Positions 8,911 to 19,867 of a stretch of DNA of 64,000 bases are shown here, piece by piece (the first letter of the stretch is position 1; every line of letters begins with the position of its first letter). Source of the DNA: Thiocapsa rosea. Lineage in GTDB: Bacteria; Pseudomonadota; Gammaproteobacteria; Chromatiales; Chromatiaceae. The translations under genes and the position numbers were made by a program. The DNA is taken from NCBI RefSeq assembly GCF_003634315.1, contig NZ_RBXL01000001.1, positions 4,196,501-4,260,500 of the forward strand, given 5' to 3'. The notes below the pieces were generated by a model. It was given only the letters and a program-made list of their open reading frames with translations. It was not told the DNA's origin and did not search any database.

Positions 8911-10632
8911 TCAGTCCGCCCGAAGCCGCGCCGACAGCCAGCCGACGATCTCCTCGATCGGGATGAGCTGCGTCTCGCTGTCGTTGCGGCCCTTGTACTC
9001 GACCTGCCCGTCGTCGAGCGACTTGTCGCCGACGACGATGCGATGCGGGATGCCGATCAACTCCATGTCGGCAAACATGACGCCGGGGCGGGCGTCGCGA
9101 TCGTCGAGCAGGACGTCGACCCCGGCCAGCTTGAGATCCTCGTAGAGCTGATCCGTCGCCTCGCGCACGCGGTAGGATTTGCCGAGCTTCATCGGCAGAA
9201 GTGCGACCTGGAATGGCGCGATCGGCGCCGGCCAGGAGATGCCGCGCTCGTCGTGATGCTGCTCGATCGCCGCGGCGACGACACGCGAGACCCCGATACC
9301 GTAACAACCCATGGTGAGGGTCGTCGCACGGCCGTCTTCGCCGAGCACGTTGGCCTTCATGGCTTGGCTGTATTTACGCCCGAGCTGGAAGATATGTCCG
9401 ACCTCGATCCCGCGCGCGATCTTCAGATGACCCGAGCCATCCGGGCTCGGGTCGCCGTCGATCACGTTGCGCAGATCCGCGACCTCGGGCATCGGCAGAT
9501 CCCGGCCCCAGTTCAGACCGAACCAATGCTTGCCCTCTTGATTGGCGCCGGCGCTGAAATCTCCGGTCACCGCGACGGTGCGATCCACGATGCAGGGAAT
9601 CGGAAGATCCTTCGGTCCGAGCGATCCGGGACCGGCACCGATCGCCTCGCGGATCTCGGCCTCCGTTGCCATGCGCAGCGGCGCGGCGACCCCGGGCAGC
9701 TTTTCGGCCTTGATGGCGTTGAGCTCGTGATCGCCGCGCACCAGCAGGGCGATCAGGGCGGACTCGCTCTCGGCGGAGGCGGCAACCACCAGGGTCTTGA
9801 CCGTGCGCTCGATCGGCTGAGCAAACTGCTCGACCAGATCCGCGATGGTGCGTGCGTTCGGCGTGTCGACCAGGCGCGCGGTCTCCTGCGGTGCCGGGGC
9901 AGCATCGGCCAAGGCGAGGGCCTCGGCGAGTTCGACGTTGGCGGCATAGTCGCTGCTGTCGGAGAAGGCGATGGCGTCCTCGCCCGAGTCCGCCAGCACA
10001 TGGAACTCGTGCGAGGCGTTGCCGCCGATGCTGCCGGTGTCGGCTTGCACCGGGCGGAAATCGAGCCCGCACCGAGTGAAGATGCGGCTGTAGGCCGCGT
10101 GCATCTGCCGGTAGGTGTCTTCGAGCGAGGCGTCGTCGAGATGGAAGGAGTAGGCATCCTTCATCAGGAACTCGCGCGCACGCATCACGCCGAAGCGCGG
10201 GCGGATCTCGTCGCGGAATTTCGTCTGGATCTGGTAGAAGTTGATCGGCAGCTGCTTGTAGCTCTTCAGCTCGTTGCGGGCGAGATCGGTGATGATCTCC
10301 TCGTGTGTCGGGCCGAAGCAGAAGTCGCGCTGATGGCGGTCACGCAGACGCAGCAGCTCCGGGCCGTATTGGTCCCAACGGCCGGACTCTTGCCACAACT
10401 CGGCGGGCTGCACTGCCGGCATGGAAACCTCGAGGGCACCGGCGCGGTCCATTTCATCACGGACGATGCCCTCGACCTTGCGCAGGACGCGCAGCCCCAT
10501 CGGCAGCCAGGTGTAGAGCCCGGCAGCCAGCTTACGGATCATGCCGGCGCGCAGCATCAACCGGTGACTGGCGATCTCCGCGTCGGACGGGGTCTCTTTG
10601 AGGGTCTGGATCGGAAACTGAGAGGTGCGCAT
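8911..10632 (-). CDS. proS: Prolyl-tRNA synthetase
   Basis: 573 residues from the ATG at 10632. The frame extends to 10692, but [15 protein letters not shown] is the typical start. The class II core is visible: motif 1 region [21 protein letters not shown], motif 2 with [11 protein letters not shown] and [17 protein letters not shown], and motif 3 [17 protein letters not shown]. Between motifs 2 and 3 lies the bacterial INS editing domain, which hydrolyses Ala-tRNA(Pro). The C-terminal anticodon-binding domain ends in [30 protein letters not shown]. The enzyme charges tRNA-Pro in the cytoplasm. It diverges from the PilZ-protein gene. Confidence 0.98.
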   Translation of the reverse strand: MRTSQFPIQTLKETPSDAEIASHRLMLRAGMIRKLAAGLYTWLPMGLRVLRKVEGIVRDEMDRAGALEVSMPAVQPAELWQESGRWDQYGPELLRLRDRHQRDFCFGPTHEEIITDLARNELKSYKQLPINFYQIQTKFRDEIRPRFGVMRAREFLMKDAYSFHLDDASLEDTYRQMHAAYSRIFTRCGLDFRPVQADTGSIGGNASHEFHVLADSGEDAIAFSDSSDYAANVELAEALALADAAPAPQETARLVDTPNARTIADLVEQFAQPIERTVKTLVVAASAESESALIALLVRGDHELNAIKAEKLPGVAAPLRMATEAEIREAIGAGPGSLGPKDLPIPCIVDRTVAVTGDFSAGANQEGKHWFGLNWGRDLPMPEVADLRNVIDGDPSPDGSGHLKIARGIEVGHIFQLGRKYSQAMKANVLGEDGRATTLTMGCYGIGVSRVVAAAIEQHHDERGISWPAPIAPFQVALLPMKLGKSYRVREATDQLYEDLKLAGVDVLLDDRDARPGVMFADMELIGIPHRIVVGDKSLDDGQVEYKGRNDSETQLIPIEEIVGWLSARLRAD

Positions 10633-10966
10633 CGGCAGGGCTATCGGCGGCGTAAAGGCGCGAAGTGTATTGTTCAACCAGTATCGAAACAACCGCGCGA
10701 TGGTCGGAAGCCGCCGGAGAACTCCGGACGGGTGTCGATGCGGGGGTCTCGTCGTGGCTCGTGAGGCGATCTCGGGACGCCCGGTCTATACTATACCGAC
10801 CAAACCCGAGCGTGGACTTCGGGGAGCGTCGGGCAAGCCGATGTCTCGTGCGCAGCAAGGATGCGTCGCCCCTTCTCGGTGGCGTCTCCTTTGGCGACGG
10901 CGACGGCGAATCCGACACCGTCGCGATCCGAAAGCATCTCGGGTCGGGTTCGATTCGAGTGTGATC
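10633..10966. other. Intergenic region between proS (-) and the PilZ gene (+)
   Basis: 334 bp between two divergent starts. It must hold both promoters, but I cannot place -35/-10 boxes with confidence. Open frames crossing it on both strands lack ribosome sites and recognisable products. No repeat was seen. Confidence 0.4.
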
Positions 10967-12022
10967 ATGACAAAACGACCAGAGGATTCCAGTCCAAGCG
11001 GTAAGGCGTCGGTTGCGAACCGGCGGACCCAGCGCCGCATTTCAGTGCGCATACCCATCCAGGTTTTCTTACCGAACCAAAGCGAGCCGATCACCGCGAT
11101 GAACCAGGACATTTCCTGGGGCGGCGCTCAGTTCGTCGTCGCCGTGCCGCTCGCCTCCTTATCCGGTACGCTGCGCTTGACGTTTCCCTGGCGAGGACAC
11201 GAAACGGTTTCGATTGACGCGGAGGTCGTGCGGGCGCAGCGGCTGGGGTCCGGCCATCATCAGGTCGCTGTGCGGTTCGCGAGCCTCTCGCCGCGCAGCC
11301 AAGCCCGGTTGGAAAAGCTTCTGACGATGCTCGATCCGGCGGAGGACTCGACTGTCCGAGACTCGGACCCGCTGGTGCGCGAGCTAGAGGTCGTGATCGA
11401 GGATGCCGCAGCGATGCGCGAGATGCTCGAGCAGATCGCGGCCGGGCGTTTGAGCATCACCGTCTTCGAGACTTACGAGGCTGGCCAGAGCATTCGTCTT
11501 TCCATTCGCGGGGCGGATGGTCTACCCGGACTTCGGTTGCGGGCGCGTGTGCGCGAGGTCGAGCGCGTCAAGATGGATGGGTTCACCCAATCGGAGCTGT
11601 TCGGTCTCGAGCTCGGATTCGAGCATCCGACACCGGCGATCAAGACATTCGTCGACCTCTTGATCGAGCAGCTTCCGCCGGTGTCGAAACACCCCGAGTC
11701 CAGTGTCGAGGGTGCCCCGGATTGGCTGCGTGCGATGCATCTCGCACGGCCGACGGAAGACCTCGCGCTCGATGATCACGGCGACGCTTCGGTCTTGGAG
11801 TCGCGCTTTCCCGATGCCTTGAGAAGTCTGATCTGGGTGTGGGGAGACCCGGAGGCGTTCGACCTCGCGTTCCAGGACCTGACGCTGGGCAGTCATGTTG
11901 AGCCGGGCGGCTGGCCGGCGGATGCATGGGAGGAGCTGGGTTTTCTCCAGGACGCTCATGACTGCGCCTACGGTCTGCCTGCAACCAGAACGAGCCGGTT
12001 GCGCCCGACGCGTTGCCGTTGA
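10967..12022 (+). CDS. PilZ-domain protein
   Basis: 351 residues from the ATG at 10967; the open frame reaches back to 10625 but that part is arginine-rich and unlike protein. The first 110 residues form a PilZ domain: the RRTQRRISVR box (the RxxxR c-di-GMP-binding pattern) and NQDISWGGAQF (the N/DxSxxG pattern) are both intact. The product probably binds cyclic di-GMP. A less conserved C-terminal half follows, starting near DPLVRELEVVIED; its LRLRARVREVERV stretch resembles a second, degenerate PilZ-like barrel lacking the ligand motifs. No membrane segment. There is no operon partner, so the output (motility, exopolysaccharide or other) cannot be told. Confidence 0.85.
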   Translation: MTKRPEDSSPSGKASVANRRTQRRISVRIPIQVFLPNQSEPITAMNQDISWGGAQFVVAVPLASLSGTLRLTFPWRGHETVSIDAEVVRAQRLGSGHHQVAVRFASLSPRSQARLEKLLTMLDPAEDSTVRDSDPLVRELEVVIEDAAAMREMLEQIAAGRLSITVFETYEAGQSIRLSIRGADGLPGLRLRARVREVERVKMDGFTQSELFGLELGFEHPTPAIKTFVDLLIEQLPPVSKHPESSVEGAPDWLRAMHLARPTEDLALDDHGDASVLESRFPDALRSLIWVWGDPEAFDLAFQDLTLGSHVEPGGWPADAWEELGFLQDAHDCAYGLPATRTSRLRPTRCR

Positions 12023-12158
12023 ATCGGCGTCGTCGGCCCGGCGGCCCGGTCGCGGCGGTATCGGCGGATCGAATCCGCGCCTCGCTTGACCGGCTGCGCC
12101 GATCGCGGTAACTTCGATCGCTTTTGAACCCTTTTGGGACTGATCGGAGGTCACCGAG

Positions 12159-13946
12159 GTGGCACTGTCTGAAGCGCAACTCGATGGGGCCGAGCCGGCG
12201 CGGCCGGAGCGGAGTGGTGTCGAGCTGAGCGGGGCCGAGATCGTTATTCAGGCGCTCGCCGACGAGGGGGTCGAGTTCGTCTTCGGCTATCCCGGCGGCG
12301 CGGTGCTGCATATCTACGACGCCCTGTTTCGGCAGGAGTCCGTCAAACATATCCTGGTGCGTCACGAGCAAGGCGCCTCGCACGCCGCGGACGGCTACGC
12401 GCGCGCGACAGGGAAGTGCGGCGTCTGTCTGGTGACGTCCGGGCCCGGTGCGACCAACGCGGTCACCGGTATCGCGACGGCTTACATGGATTCCATCCCG
12501 ATGGTGATCCTGACCGGCCAGGTGCCCACACCGGTGATCGGCAGCGATGCCTTCCAGGAAGTCGACACCGTCGGCATCACCCGGCCCTGCGTGAAGCATA
12601 ACTTCCTGGTCAAGGACGTGCGCGATCTGGCGTTGACCATCCGCAAGGCATTCTTTATCGCGACGAGCGGTCGGCCGGGCCCCGTGGTCGTCGATATCCC
12701 GAAGGACGTGACGGATCCGAACATCAAGATCCCCTACGACTATCCGCGCGACGTGAAGATGCGCTCCTACAACCCGGTGTTGAAAGGGCATCCGGGGCAG
12801 ATCCGCAAGGCTGTGGATCTGATCCTCCAAGCCAAGCGGCCGGTCTTCTATACCGGCGGTGGTGTGGTGCTCGGCGAGGCATCGGCGCAGTTGACGGATT
12901 TCGTCCGCACGACCGGTTTTCCCGTCACCAGCACCCTGATGGGGCTCGGCGCCTACCCCATGACCGATCCGCAGTTCATCGGCATGCTCGGGATGCACGG
13001 CACCTACGAGGCCAACATGGCGATGCACGAGACCGATGTCTTGATCGCCATCGGTGCGCGTTTCGACGATCGGGTCACCGGCAAGATCGAGCATTTCTGC
13101 CCGCATGCGAAGATCATCCATGTCGATGTGGATCCCTCCTCGATCTCCAAGAACGTGAAGGTCCATGTACCGATCGTGGGGCAGGTGGCCAACGTGCTCT
13201 CCGACATGCTCAAGCTCTATCGCGAGCTGGCTCCGAGTTCCGACGAGCAGCCGGTTTCCGATTGGTGGTCCAAGATCGCGGAGTGGCGTGCGGTGGACTG
13301 CATGCGCTACGACCGCAACAGCACGGCCATCAAGCCGCAGTTCGCGGTGGAAACACTCTACAAGGTGACCGACGGCGACCTCTATCTGACCTCGGACGTG
13401 GGTCAGCACCAGATGTTCGCCGCCCAGTTCTATCCCTTCGACAAGCCTCGGCGCTGGATCAACTCGGGTGGTCTCGGAACCATGGGCTTCGGGCTCCCGG
13501 CGGCGATCGGGGTGCAATTGGCGTTTCCGGATGCGCAGGTCGCCTGTATCTCAGGCGAGGCGAGCATCCTCATGTGTATCCAGGAGCTGGCCACCTGCCT
13601 TCAGTACGGGCTGCCCGTAAAGGTCATCCTGCTCAACAACGGCTACATGGGCATGGTGCGGCAGTGGCAGGAGTTCTTCTACGAGAGCCGCTACTCGAAC
13701 TCCTATGTCGACGCACTGCCGGACTTCGTGAAGCTCGCCGAGAGCTTCGGGCATGTCGGAATGCGCGTCGACCAGCCGGCCGATCTCGAGGCCGCGATGA
13801 CCGAGGCGTTCGCGATGAAGAACCGCCTCGTGTTTATGGATGTCATCGTGGATCCAACCGAGAACGTTTATCCGATGATCGCGGCCGGCAAGGGCCACCA
13901 CGAGATGCACTTGGCGCCAAGCCTCTCGGACCGCGAGCTGGCTTAA
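12159..13946 (+). CDS. ilvB: Acetolactate synthase, large (catalytic) subunit
   Basis: 595 residues from a GTG start with a CGGAGG ribosome site 8-9 bp upstream. It joins two pyruvates, or pyruvate and 2-oxobutyrate, in the first common step of valine, leucine and isoleucine synthesis. The N-terminal ThDP domain has YPGGAVLHIYDAL and the catalytic glutamate in RHEQGASHAADGYAR. The central FAD-binding-type domain follows, and the C-terminal ThDP domain has GLGTMGFGLPAAIG. The metal/ThDP motif reads GEAS...LLNN rather than the textbook GDG...NN, a variant I recall as common in proteobacterial enzymes. It is followed by ilvH after 30 bp and then ilvC, which gives an ilvBHC operon. Confidence 0.97.
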   Translation: MALSEAQLDGAEPARPERSGVELSGAEIVIQALADEGVEFVFGYPGGAVLHIYDALFRQESVKHILVRHEQGASHAADGYARATGKCGVCLVTSGPGATNAVTGIATAYMDSIPMVILTGQVPTPVIGSDAFQEVDTVGITRPCVKHNFLVKDVRDLALTIRKAFFIATSGRPGPVVVDIPKDVTDPNIKIPYDYPRDVKMRSYNPVLKGHPGQIRKAVDLILQAKRPVFYTGGGVVLGEASAQLTDFVRTTGFPVTSTLMGLGAYPMTDPQFIGMLGMHGTYEANMAMHETDVLIAIGARFDDRVTGKIEHFCPHAKIIHVDVDPSSISKNVKVHVPIVGQVANVLSDMLKLYRELAPSSDEQPVSDWWSKIAEWRAVDCMRYDRNSTAIKPQFAVETLYKVTDGDLYLTSDVGQHQMFAAQFYPFDKPRRWINSGGLGTMGFGLPAAIGVQLAFPDAQVACISGEASILMCIQELATCLQYGLPVKVILLNNGYMGMVRQWQEFFYESRYSNSYVDALPDFVKLAESFGHVGMRVDQPADLEAAMTEAFAMKNRLVFMDVIVDPTENVYPMIAAGKGHHEMHLAPSLSDRELA

Positions 13947-13976
13947 CACGCGTCCCGAGTGAACGAGAGCTGACAC

Positions 13977-14468
13977 ATGAGACATATCATCGCCGTGCTG
14001 CTGGAGAACGAGGCGGGCGCCCTCTCGCGCGTTGCCGGGCTCTTCTCCGCCCGTGGCTACAACATCGAATCCCTCACCGTCGCCCCGACGGATGACCCGA
14101 CCCTCTCGCGCATGACCCTGGTCACCACGGGCAACGACGACGTGGTCGAGCAGATCAAGAAGCAGTTGAATAAGCTGATCGACACCGTGAAGCTGCTCGA
14201 CCTCTCCGAGGGCCCGCACATCGAGCGCGAGATGATGATGATCAAGGTGCGCGCCGAGCGTCAGGATCGCGAAGAGCTCAAGCGCCTGACCGAGATCTTC
14301 CGCGCCAAGATCATCGACGTGACCGACACCAGTTATGTCATCGAGCTGACCGGGGCATCCAAGAAGCTCGATGCCTTCATCGACGCGGTTCCGGAAGGGC
14401 TGATCGTCGAGGTGGTTCGTTCGGGTCCCACAGGCATCTCGCGCGGCGACAAGGGCCTCACCATTTAA
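13977..14468 (+). CDS. ilvH: Acetolactate synthase, small (regulatory) subunit
   Basis: 163 residues with an N-terminal ACT domain (RHIIAVLLENEAGALSRVAGLFSARGYNIESLTV) that binds valine for feedback inhibition, and the usual C-terminal domain from about residue 85 (MMMIKVRAERQDREELKRL). It binds and activates the IlvB subunit encoded 30 bp upstream. The TAA stop codon is formed by the first three bases of palindromic element d, which then fills the space towards ilvC. Confidence 0.97.
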   Translation: MRHIIAVLLENEAGALSRVAGLFSARGYNIESLTVAPTDDPTLSRMTLVTTGNDDVVEQIKKQLNKLIDTVKLLDLSEGPHIEREMMMIKVRAERQDREELKRLTEIFRAKIIDVTDTSYVIELTGASKKLDAFIDAVPEGLIVEVVRSGPTGISRGDKGLTI

Positions 14469-14551
14469 ACCGCGTCCTTGTGCGACATGAGCCGTTTTCC
14501 TGTGAGCCCGGTATGGCGCGTGTCCGCCGCCTCTGCGGGGGACGCGGTTTA
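14466..14551. repeat. 85-bp palindromic element, copy d
   Basis: Ends TAAACCGCGTCC and GGACGCGGTTTA. Its first TAA serves as the ilvH stop codon. It lies between ilvH and ilvC inside an operon, so if it terminates or processes RNA it would set the ilvBH:ilvC ratio. Confidence 0.85.
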
Positions 14552-14643
14552 AGTCTTTACTCTTTTTCGGATTGAGCTGCTTGCGCGGTTGCGGTTCGCT
14601 TTATCGGATCGGACCTGACGGAGTGCCTGAAGGCCGCTCGTAG

Positions 14644-15708
<1,065 letters not shown>

Positions 15709-15764
15709 TCGATTGCAGTCCAAGTCTTTCTCCGGATCCGATCAGTCTGATCCGTAAAGACACG

Positions 15765-15801
15765 AAAGGCCATGCACCCGAAGGGGCGCATGGCCTTTTT
15801 T
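15765..15801 (+). terminator. Rho-independent terminator after ilvC
   Basis: An inverted repeat AAAGGCCATGC / GCATGGCCTTT with a short loop (ACCCGAAGGGGC) runs straight into six T residues. It lies 57 bp after the ilvC stop codon and is the clearest intrinsic terminator in the window. Confidence 0.9.
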
Positions 15802-15902
15802 ATTCACGTCGCTGTTATTCGCCTGTGTGTATCGAGCGTGTGTATCGAGAGTTCGCCTGTGGCGGCTCCTACAGCAGGCAATCGTTTCACGTCGCGAATG
15901 AA

Positions 15903-16094
15903 TCAAACCTGCTCTTTTTGTGAAAGGCCCGGTGCGCGGCTTTCGTCGCGTATCGCCAATGCATCATCGCTGCCGACGGGATACATCCGGGCTTGTCTCG
16001 GGAGGTAATTGGCCGGCGAGGCGATTCCGAGCATGCATCCGTAGAGAAATGACCACCCCGTCATCGCACCGAACATCTGATATGTATATGTCAT
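15903..16094 (-). CDS. Small hypothetical protein
   Basis: 63 residues. The ATG has a GGGAG ribosome site about 9 bp upstream. The N-terminal half (YQMFGAMTGWSFLYGCMLGIA) is hydrophobic enough for one membrane segment, and the C-terminus is polar. No family is recognised. The spacing and start signal support a real gene, but the case rests on these alone. Confidence 0.4.
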   Translation of the reverse strand: MTYTYQMFGAMTGWSFLYGCMLGIASPANYLPRQARMYPVGSDDALAIRDESRAPGLSQKEQV

Positions 16095-16348
16095 GATACT
16101 GCTCCCGTCGAGTGATGCGATCTCGAGGACGTGCGTTCGCTTGGTCCCGGTCGCGATGGACAGGTCGAGCGTTCGGAGCTTCCCGGTTTTTCGGGGCGAT
16201 CGACTTTGACTCCGCTGTTCCTGTCCTTGTGACTAGAGCGTATGTCAGCCAGAGGAATGCAATCGCGACCTAGGTCTCGTTCCCGAAGCAGACTCGCAAG
16301 AATCCGTCTCCAGACCCTTCGATCGCATAGGCGTCTTGACCCGCGGGG

Positions 16349-16552
16349 TCAGCGTTGGTCGGGGGGTAGCGCCATCTTGCCCCTAGCCGAGAGGTCGGAG
16401 CGTCGGACCTTGGCGATCTTGCGAACCTGTCCGACCATCGGTTTCAACTCCTCCGCTGCGGCCCAGGCTTCTTCGACTGTGGCTGCCTTGCGGGCTTGAT
16501 TCGGAGCCGATTCGAACTGGGGTTTATGAGGCTCGTGCAGGATGTCTGTCAT
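16349..16552 (-). CDS. Small hypothetical protein
   Basis: 67 residues, alanine- and glutamate-rich in the middle (KAATVEEAWAAAEELKPM) and predicted helical, with a basic C-terminal half. A GGGGAT-like ribosome site precedes the ATG. It lies alone between the other small gene and the DAB operon. No family recognised. Confidence 0.4.
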   Translation of the reverse strand: MTDILHEPHKPQFESAPNQARKAATVEEAWAAAEELKPMVGQVRKIAKVRRSDLSARGKMALPPDQR

Positions 16553-16667
16553 TGGAGTGATCCCCGTTGCTATTGTGCACCAGCATACTCTGGTTTTCCT
16601 TCGGGCCGCTATTCCAATCGGCGATGGCAGGTATCGGCTTTAAGAATGTACTGTTCGCCTTTCCGTC

Positions 16668-16751
16668 TAAACAGCGTTCAGAGCGAAATGCGTCATTTTC
16701 ACGTCGCGTTTGGCTTTGAAGATATCCTCGATCTCGGCGAGACGCGGTTTA
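16668..16751. repeat. 85-bp palindromic element, copy e
   Basis: A more diverged copy: left end TAAACAGCGTTC, right end GAGACGCGGTTTA. It lies 3 bp beyond the stop codon of the PII-like gene, at the end of the DAB operon. Confidence 0.75.
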
Positions 16752-16754
16752 GGT

Positions 16755-17084
16755 TCAATCGGTATGCATCTTCACCATTCGGCTGACCTGGATGTCGGAG
16801 GTGAAGACGACGCCCATGTGTTTGTTGAAGAAGGGTGTCAATCCCTCCAGGATCGGGCCGACAAGGTCATCGGAAACGGCGGTCACGATCATGATGAGGA
16901 CCGAGTCGTCATTGAACATCAGATGTCCCTTGTGGACGCCGTGGGTGCCTTTTCCGGATAGGTTGTGAAGGATCGTGTAGCCGCCGACGCCTGCGCGATC
17001 CAGTAGATCGACGACGAAACCCTGTTGCTCGCCCTCCACGATGATCTCCAGCTTCTTCATCGCAGTGACCGTGAGTGCGTTCAT
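16755..17084 (-). CDS. PII-like signalling protein of the DAB operon
   Basis: 109 residues. The start at 17084 overlaps the DabA stop as ATGA and has a good GGAGG site. The pattern MKKLEIIVEGEQQGFVVDLLDRAGVGGYTILHNLSGKG resembles the core of PII-type trimers, with GHLMFNDDSVLIMIV and a C-terminal strand. The T-loop is short and lacks the uridylylated YGR tyrosine of GlnB. PII-like genes next to DAB operons are thought to sense carbon or adenylate state and gate bicarbonate uptake; that role is inferred from context. It is the last gene of the five-gene operon. Confidence 0.85.
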   Translation of the reverse strand: MNALTVTAMKKLEIIVEGEQQGFVVDLLDRAGVGGYTILHNLSGKGTHGVHKGHLMFNDDSVLIMIVTAVSDDLVGPILEGLTPFFNKHMGVVFTSDIQVSRMVKMHTD

Positions 17085-19867
17085 GGCGATTCCTCCAGGG
17101 TTGCGGCGCGTTTTCGATGTTGTCGAGCCGGTTTGGCGCCGAGGGGTCTGGCCACCCGGGCGCTGCGGTCCGTTCCGGCCGGCCAGGGCTGTGCGGTCCA
17201 GAGACCATGCTCGAACAGAGAAACGCGCTCCGTCTCGGGATCGAGGACCAACAGACGCACCCAGCCGTTCTTCACCAGCTCGCGAACCTTGAAGACCTTG
17301 TCCAAAGCCTCTTGTATGCAGGACAGCGGCGCCTCGATGAGGGTGATCAACCGCATCGGCTGATGGTAGGGCCGATCGCCCTTGGCGACGGCCTGGGCCG
17401 GGAGCCCTGTGCGCAAGTCGCCGACGTTGCCCGTCATCACGCCGAAGCGGCCAACCACGTTGTGGTAGATCTTGCTGCCGCTGCCGAAGACCTCGTTGTC
17501 GACGGCCGAGAAGTAGTACTCCAAGTTGATCCACTGGGCGACGATCAGCGGGCCGGAGAGGATGCCCACAAGCAGCTCGCCCGATGGGTCCTGGCGATGG
17601 TCGTAGGAATGCAGGAAGGCGCGACCCTCGAGATCGAGCGCACGCGTGAGGCTGCGGCTGCCGATGATGAAGGAGGCGTTCTTCGACAGGCCCCATTCCG
17701 GGCGCACCTGTGTCCAATCCATGGCGTGGCGCTTGACCCGGCCCGCGGCGGACTCCGGAGAAGGCACCCCGGTCTCCCCCAGCTCGATGCAGCGTTCCTG
17801 CGCGCAGAGGCGACCGGCGGCGGCCAGATCTTCCTGGATGCGCGAGACCTGAGTCAGCCGGCCGGGCGGCAGCTGCTCGATGTCGTAGAGTGTCGTCTCG
17901 TCGGTGGTGGTGTCGTGCAGGGCAGGGATGAAACAGGTGTCGTCCGGGATCCGGATACCGCGCTCGGCGAGCCGATCGCGCACTTCGCGCCGATTCGCCA
18001 TCGCCGCGAAGATACGGGCATTCACCAAACCGCGGTCGCCGCCGCAGGCCCCGCAGTCCAATGCCGATTCGTAGGGGTTGTTCTGCGAGCTGCTGCCGTG
18101 ACCGACGACCAAGACGATCTTCGCGAAGTCATCGACCAAGCCGATGGTCTTCAGAAGGTTGTCGACCAACAGCGCCTGACGTTCGATCCGAAACCCGATC
18201 CGTGCCAGATGCTCGAGCTGGATTCTGGCCTGATCGGGATTCAGTCCGTACTCCAGGCGCAGGCTGGTCAGGAACAGGGTCTCGGCAGCGGTGTCGAGGT
18301 CGAAGCGCTGGGCGAAGCCGCTCGGTCGGGTGGCGTGACCCAGTGCGATCTCGCGCAACTCGCGGATCATGCCGGTCGTAATGGCCTCGCGCTTGACCCC
18401 GAAATGCCGATCGATGGCCCTCACCACCATCTCGTCCTGAAGGGTCGCGATCAGATCGAGTGCGTCGTCCTTGGAGATCTTGTCGATCATGAGTCGGGTC
18501 GGCTGTCTGCCGTTGTCGAGCGTCTTGCGCCAGCGGGTGTAGGCGGCGGGCGCCAGGGTCTTGCCGACCATGTCGAATCCGAACAACAATCCGACCGCCT
18601 CGACCGTGATATAGGGCGCGAGCACGGTGCTCTTGAGATCGTGCACGACCTCGGTGGCGAGTTGAAACAGCGCGTGGCCCTCATGCCCGTGACCGCCGGA
18701 CGGGTGTGAGTGCGGCATCTCCAGTGCGACATTGCTCGGCGTGACGATGGCCGGACAGAGTGCGGCCTCGTGGCCCTTGCCGAACTCGATGAAGTTGACC
18801 GGGACGCCGAAGAAGCCGGCGACACCGAAGGTCTCGTAATGACCGAGCTGCTCGAGCTGGCGCCGCAGTCTCTCGGAACGCACATCGATGCAAAACAGCG
18901 CTTGAATGTCGCCACCGTTGACATGCGGCTCGTCCGGTCTGCGCACGGCATCGGCGGTCCGCGTCCGGTGAGCGGCCAGCTTCGCGAGCAGGTCGCGGAT
19001 ATAGGTGCGTTCCAGCGCCTGCGTCCAGACGAACCCCTCGTGCGCGCGGAAGCTGTAGACCGCCTCGATCATTCGGCGCAGTGTTCCCGAGCGTTTTCCG
19101 GCCAGCTCCGCGCGCGGGATGCCGGCCCGCTCGCACAGCTCCTGCAGGCGCAGTGCACGCATCGCGGCCTCGCGTGCAGTCTTCTCGCGCTCGTATTCCG
19201 AGCAGAGTGTTTTGATCTGCGCGGCGTCTGCGCCGTCGAGTACGACCTCGACCCGATGTGCGTAATCGGGGAGGATCGCGCCCGAGTGCAACTCATGGCG
19301 CAGCAGAGCTTCGTGGGGATGCGCTTCGAGATACCGAACCCAGGCGGGATAGCGGAAGTCGCGCCGATGCTCCTTGCCGGCCTCTTCGATCAACGGCAGG
19401 GAGAGCACCAGTCGAATCGCGATGAAGTCGACCAAGTCCGCCGGATTGCGCTCCTGCCAATAGTAGCCCTTGGCCTGCGAACGCCAGCGCACGAAACCGG
19501 CCCAGCCATGCAGCTTGGCGAGCTCGAGGGCGAAATAATCCATCCAGAGCGTCTCGGGGATCTGCAGCCGATTCATGACCAGATCGATCGCCGCCTCCGG
19601 CTGTTCGGTCCGTGTCAGAATCTCCCCGACATCGAGCCCGTGCAGACGCAGGCGGCGATTGCGCTTGGCGATATGGCTCCAAGCGCGGAACATGCCTTGC
19701 CGACGGCCGGGCATACGCCAGACGGATTGACCTTCATCCAGGAAGTCCATGCAACCCTTGATCTGCAGCTCGTTGAGGGTCGCATTGATCCGGGTGCCGT
19801 AGAGCCGATCGACGAGATCGTAGAGCGTCCAGCGCACGCCGATCAGAGTCGTGTCGAGCATCTTCAT
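17081..19867 (-). CDS. dabA: DabA (DUF2309), C-terminal catalytic part
   Basis: 928 residues. It is the beta-carbonic-anhydrase-like subunit of the DAB dissolved-inorganic-carbon accumulation system, thought to convert CO2 to bicarbonate vectorially using the cation gradient that its membrane partner taps. The predicted zinc and active-site residues are present: C326 and D328 in LFCIDVRSE, and H590 and C605 in VVGHGSSS and ALDCGACGG. The family block MDFLDEGQSVWRMPGRR lies near the start. The first 150 or so residues expected of a full-length DabA are missing here and are found in the preceding frame (19864-20382). This gene begins at an ATGA overlap with that frame's stop, so the two are likely translationally coupled. 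Confidence 0.9.
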   Translation of the reverse strand: MKMLDTTLIGVRWTLYDLVDRLYGTRINATLNELQIKGCMDFLDEGQSVWRMPGRRQGMFRAWSHIAKRNRRLRLHGLDVGEILTRTEQPEAAIDLVMNRLQIPETLWMDYFALELAKLHGWAGFVRWRSQAKGYYWQERNPADLVDFIAIRLVLSLPLIEEAGKEHRRDFRYPAWVRYLEAHPHEALLRHELHSGAILPDYAHRVEVVLDGADAAQIKTLCSEYEREKTAREAAMRALRLQELCERAGIPRAELAGKRSGTLRRMIEAVYSFRAHEGFVWTQALERTYIRDLLAKLAAHRTRTADAVRRPDEPHVNGGDIQALFCIDVRSERLRRQLEQLGHYETFGVAGFFGVPVNFIEFGKGHEAALCPAIVTPSNVALEMPHSHPSGGHGHEGHALFQLATEVVHDLKSTVLAPYITVEAVGLLFGFDMVGKTLAPAAYTRWRKTLDNGRQPTRLMIDKISKDDALDLIATLQDEMVVRAIDRHFGVKREAITTGMIRELREIALGHATRPSGFAQRFDLDTAAETLFLTSLRLEYGLNPDQARIQLEHLARIGFRIERQALLVDNLLKTIGLVDDFAKIVLVVGHGSSSQNNPYESALDCGACGGDRGLVNARIFAAMANRREVRDRLAERGIRIPDDTCFIPALHDTTTDETTLYDIEQLPPGRLTQVSRIQEDLAAAGRLCAQERCIELGETGVPSPESAAGRVKRHAMDWTQVRPEWGLSKNASFIIGSRSLTRALDLEGRAFLHSYDHRQDPSGELLVGILSGPLIVAQWINLEYYFSAVDNEVFGSGSKIYHNVVGRFGVMTGNVGDLRTGLPAQAVAKGDRPYHQPMRLITLIEAPLSCIQEALDKVFKVRELVKNGWVRLLVLDPETERVSLFEHGLWTAQPWPAGTDRSARVARPLGAKPARQHRKRAATLEESP

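Noticed and set aside
8164-10764. 866-codon open frame on the plus strand
   Set aside because: It lies antisense over fabA and proS, whose motifs are certain. High GC content opens long frames opposite real genes. No start signal or recognisable domain.
11640-13517. 625-codon open frame on the minus strand
   Set aside because: Antisense to ilvB and the PilZ gene; composition rich in H, R, D and G as expected for a shadow of a high-GC gene.
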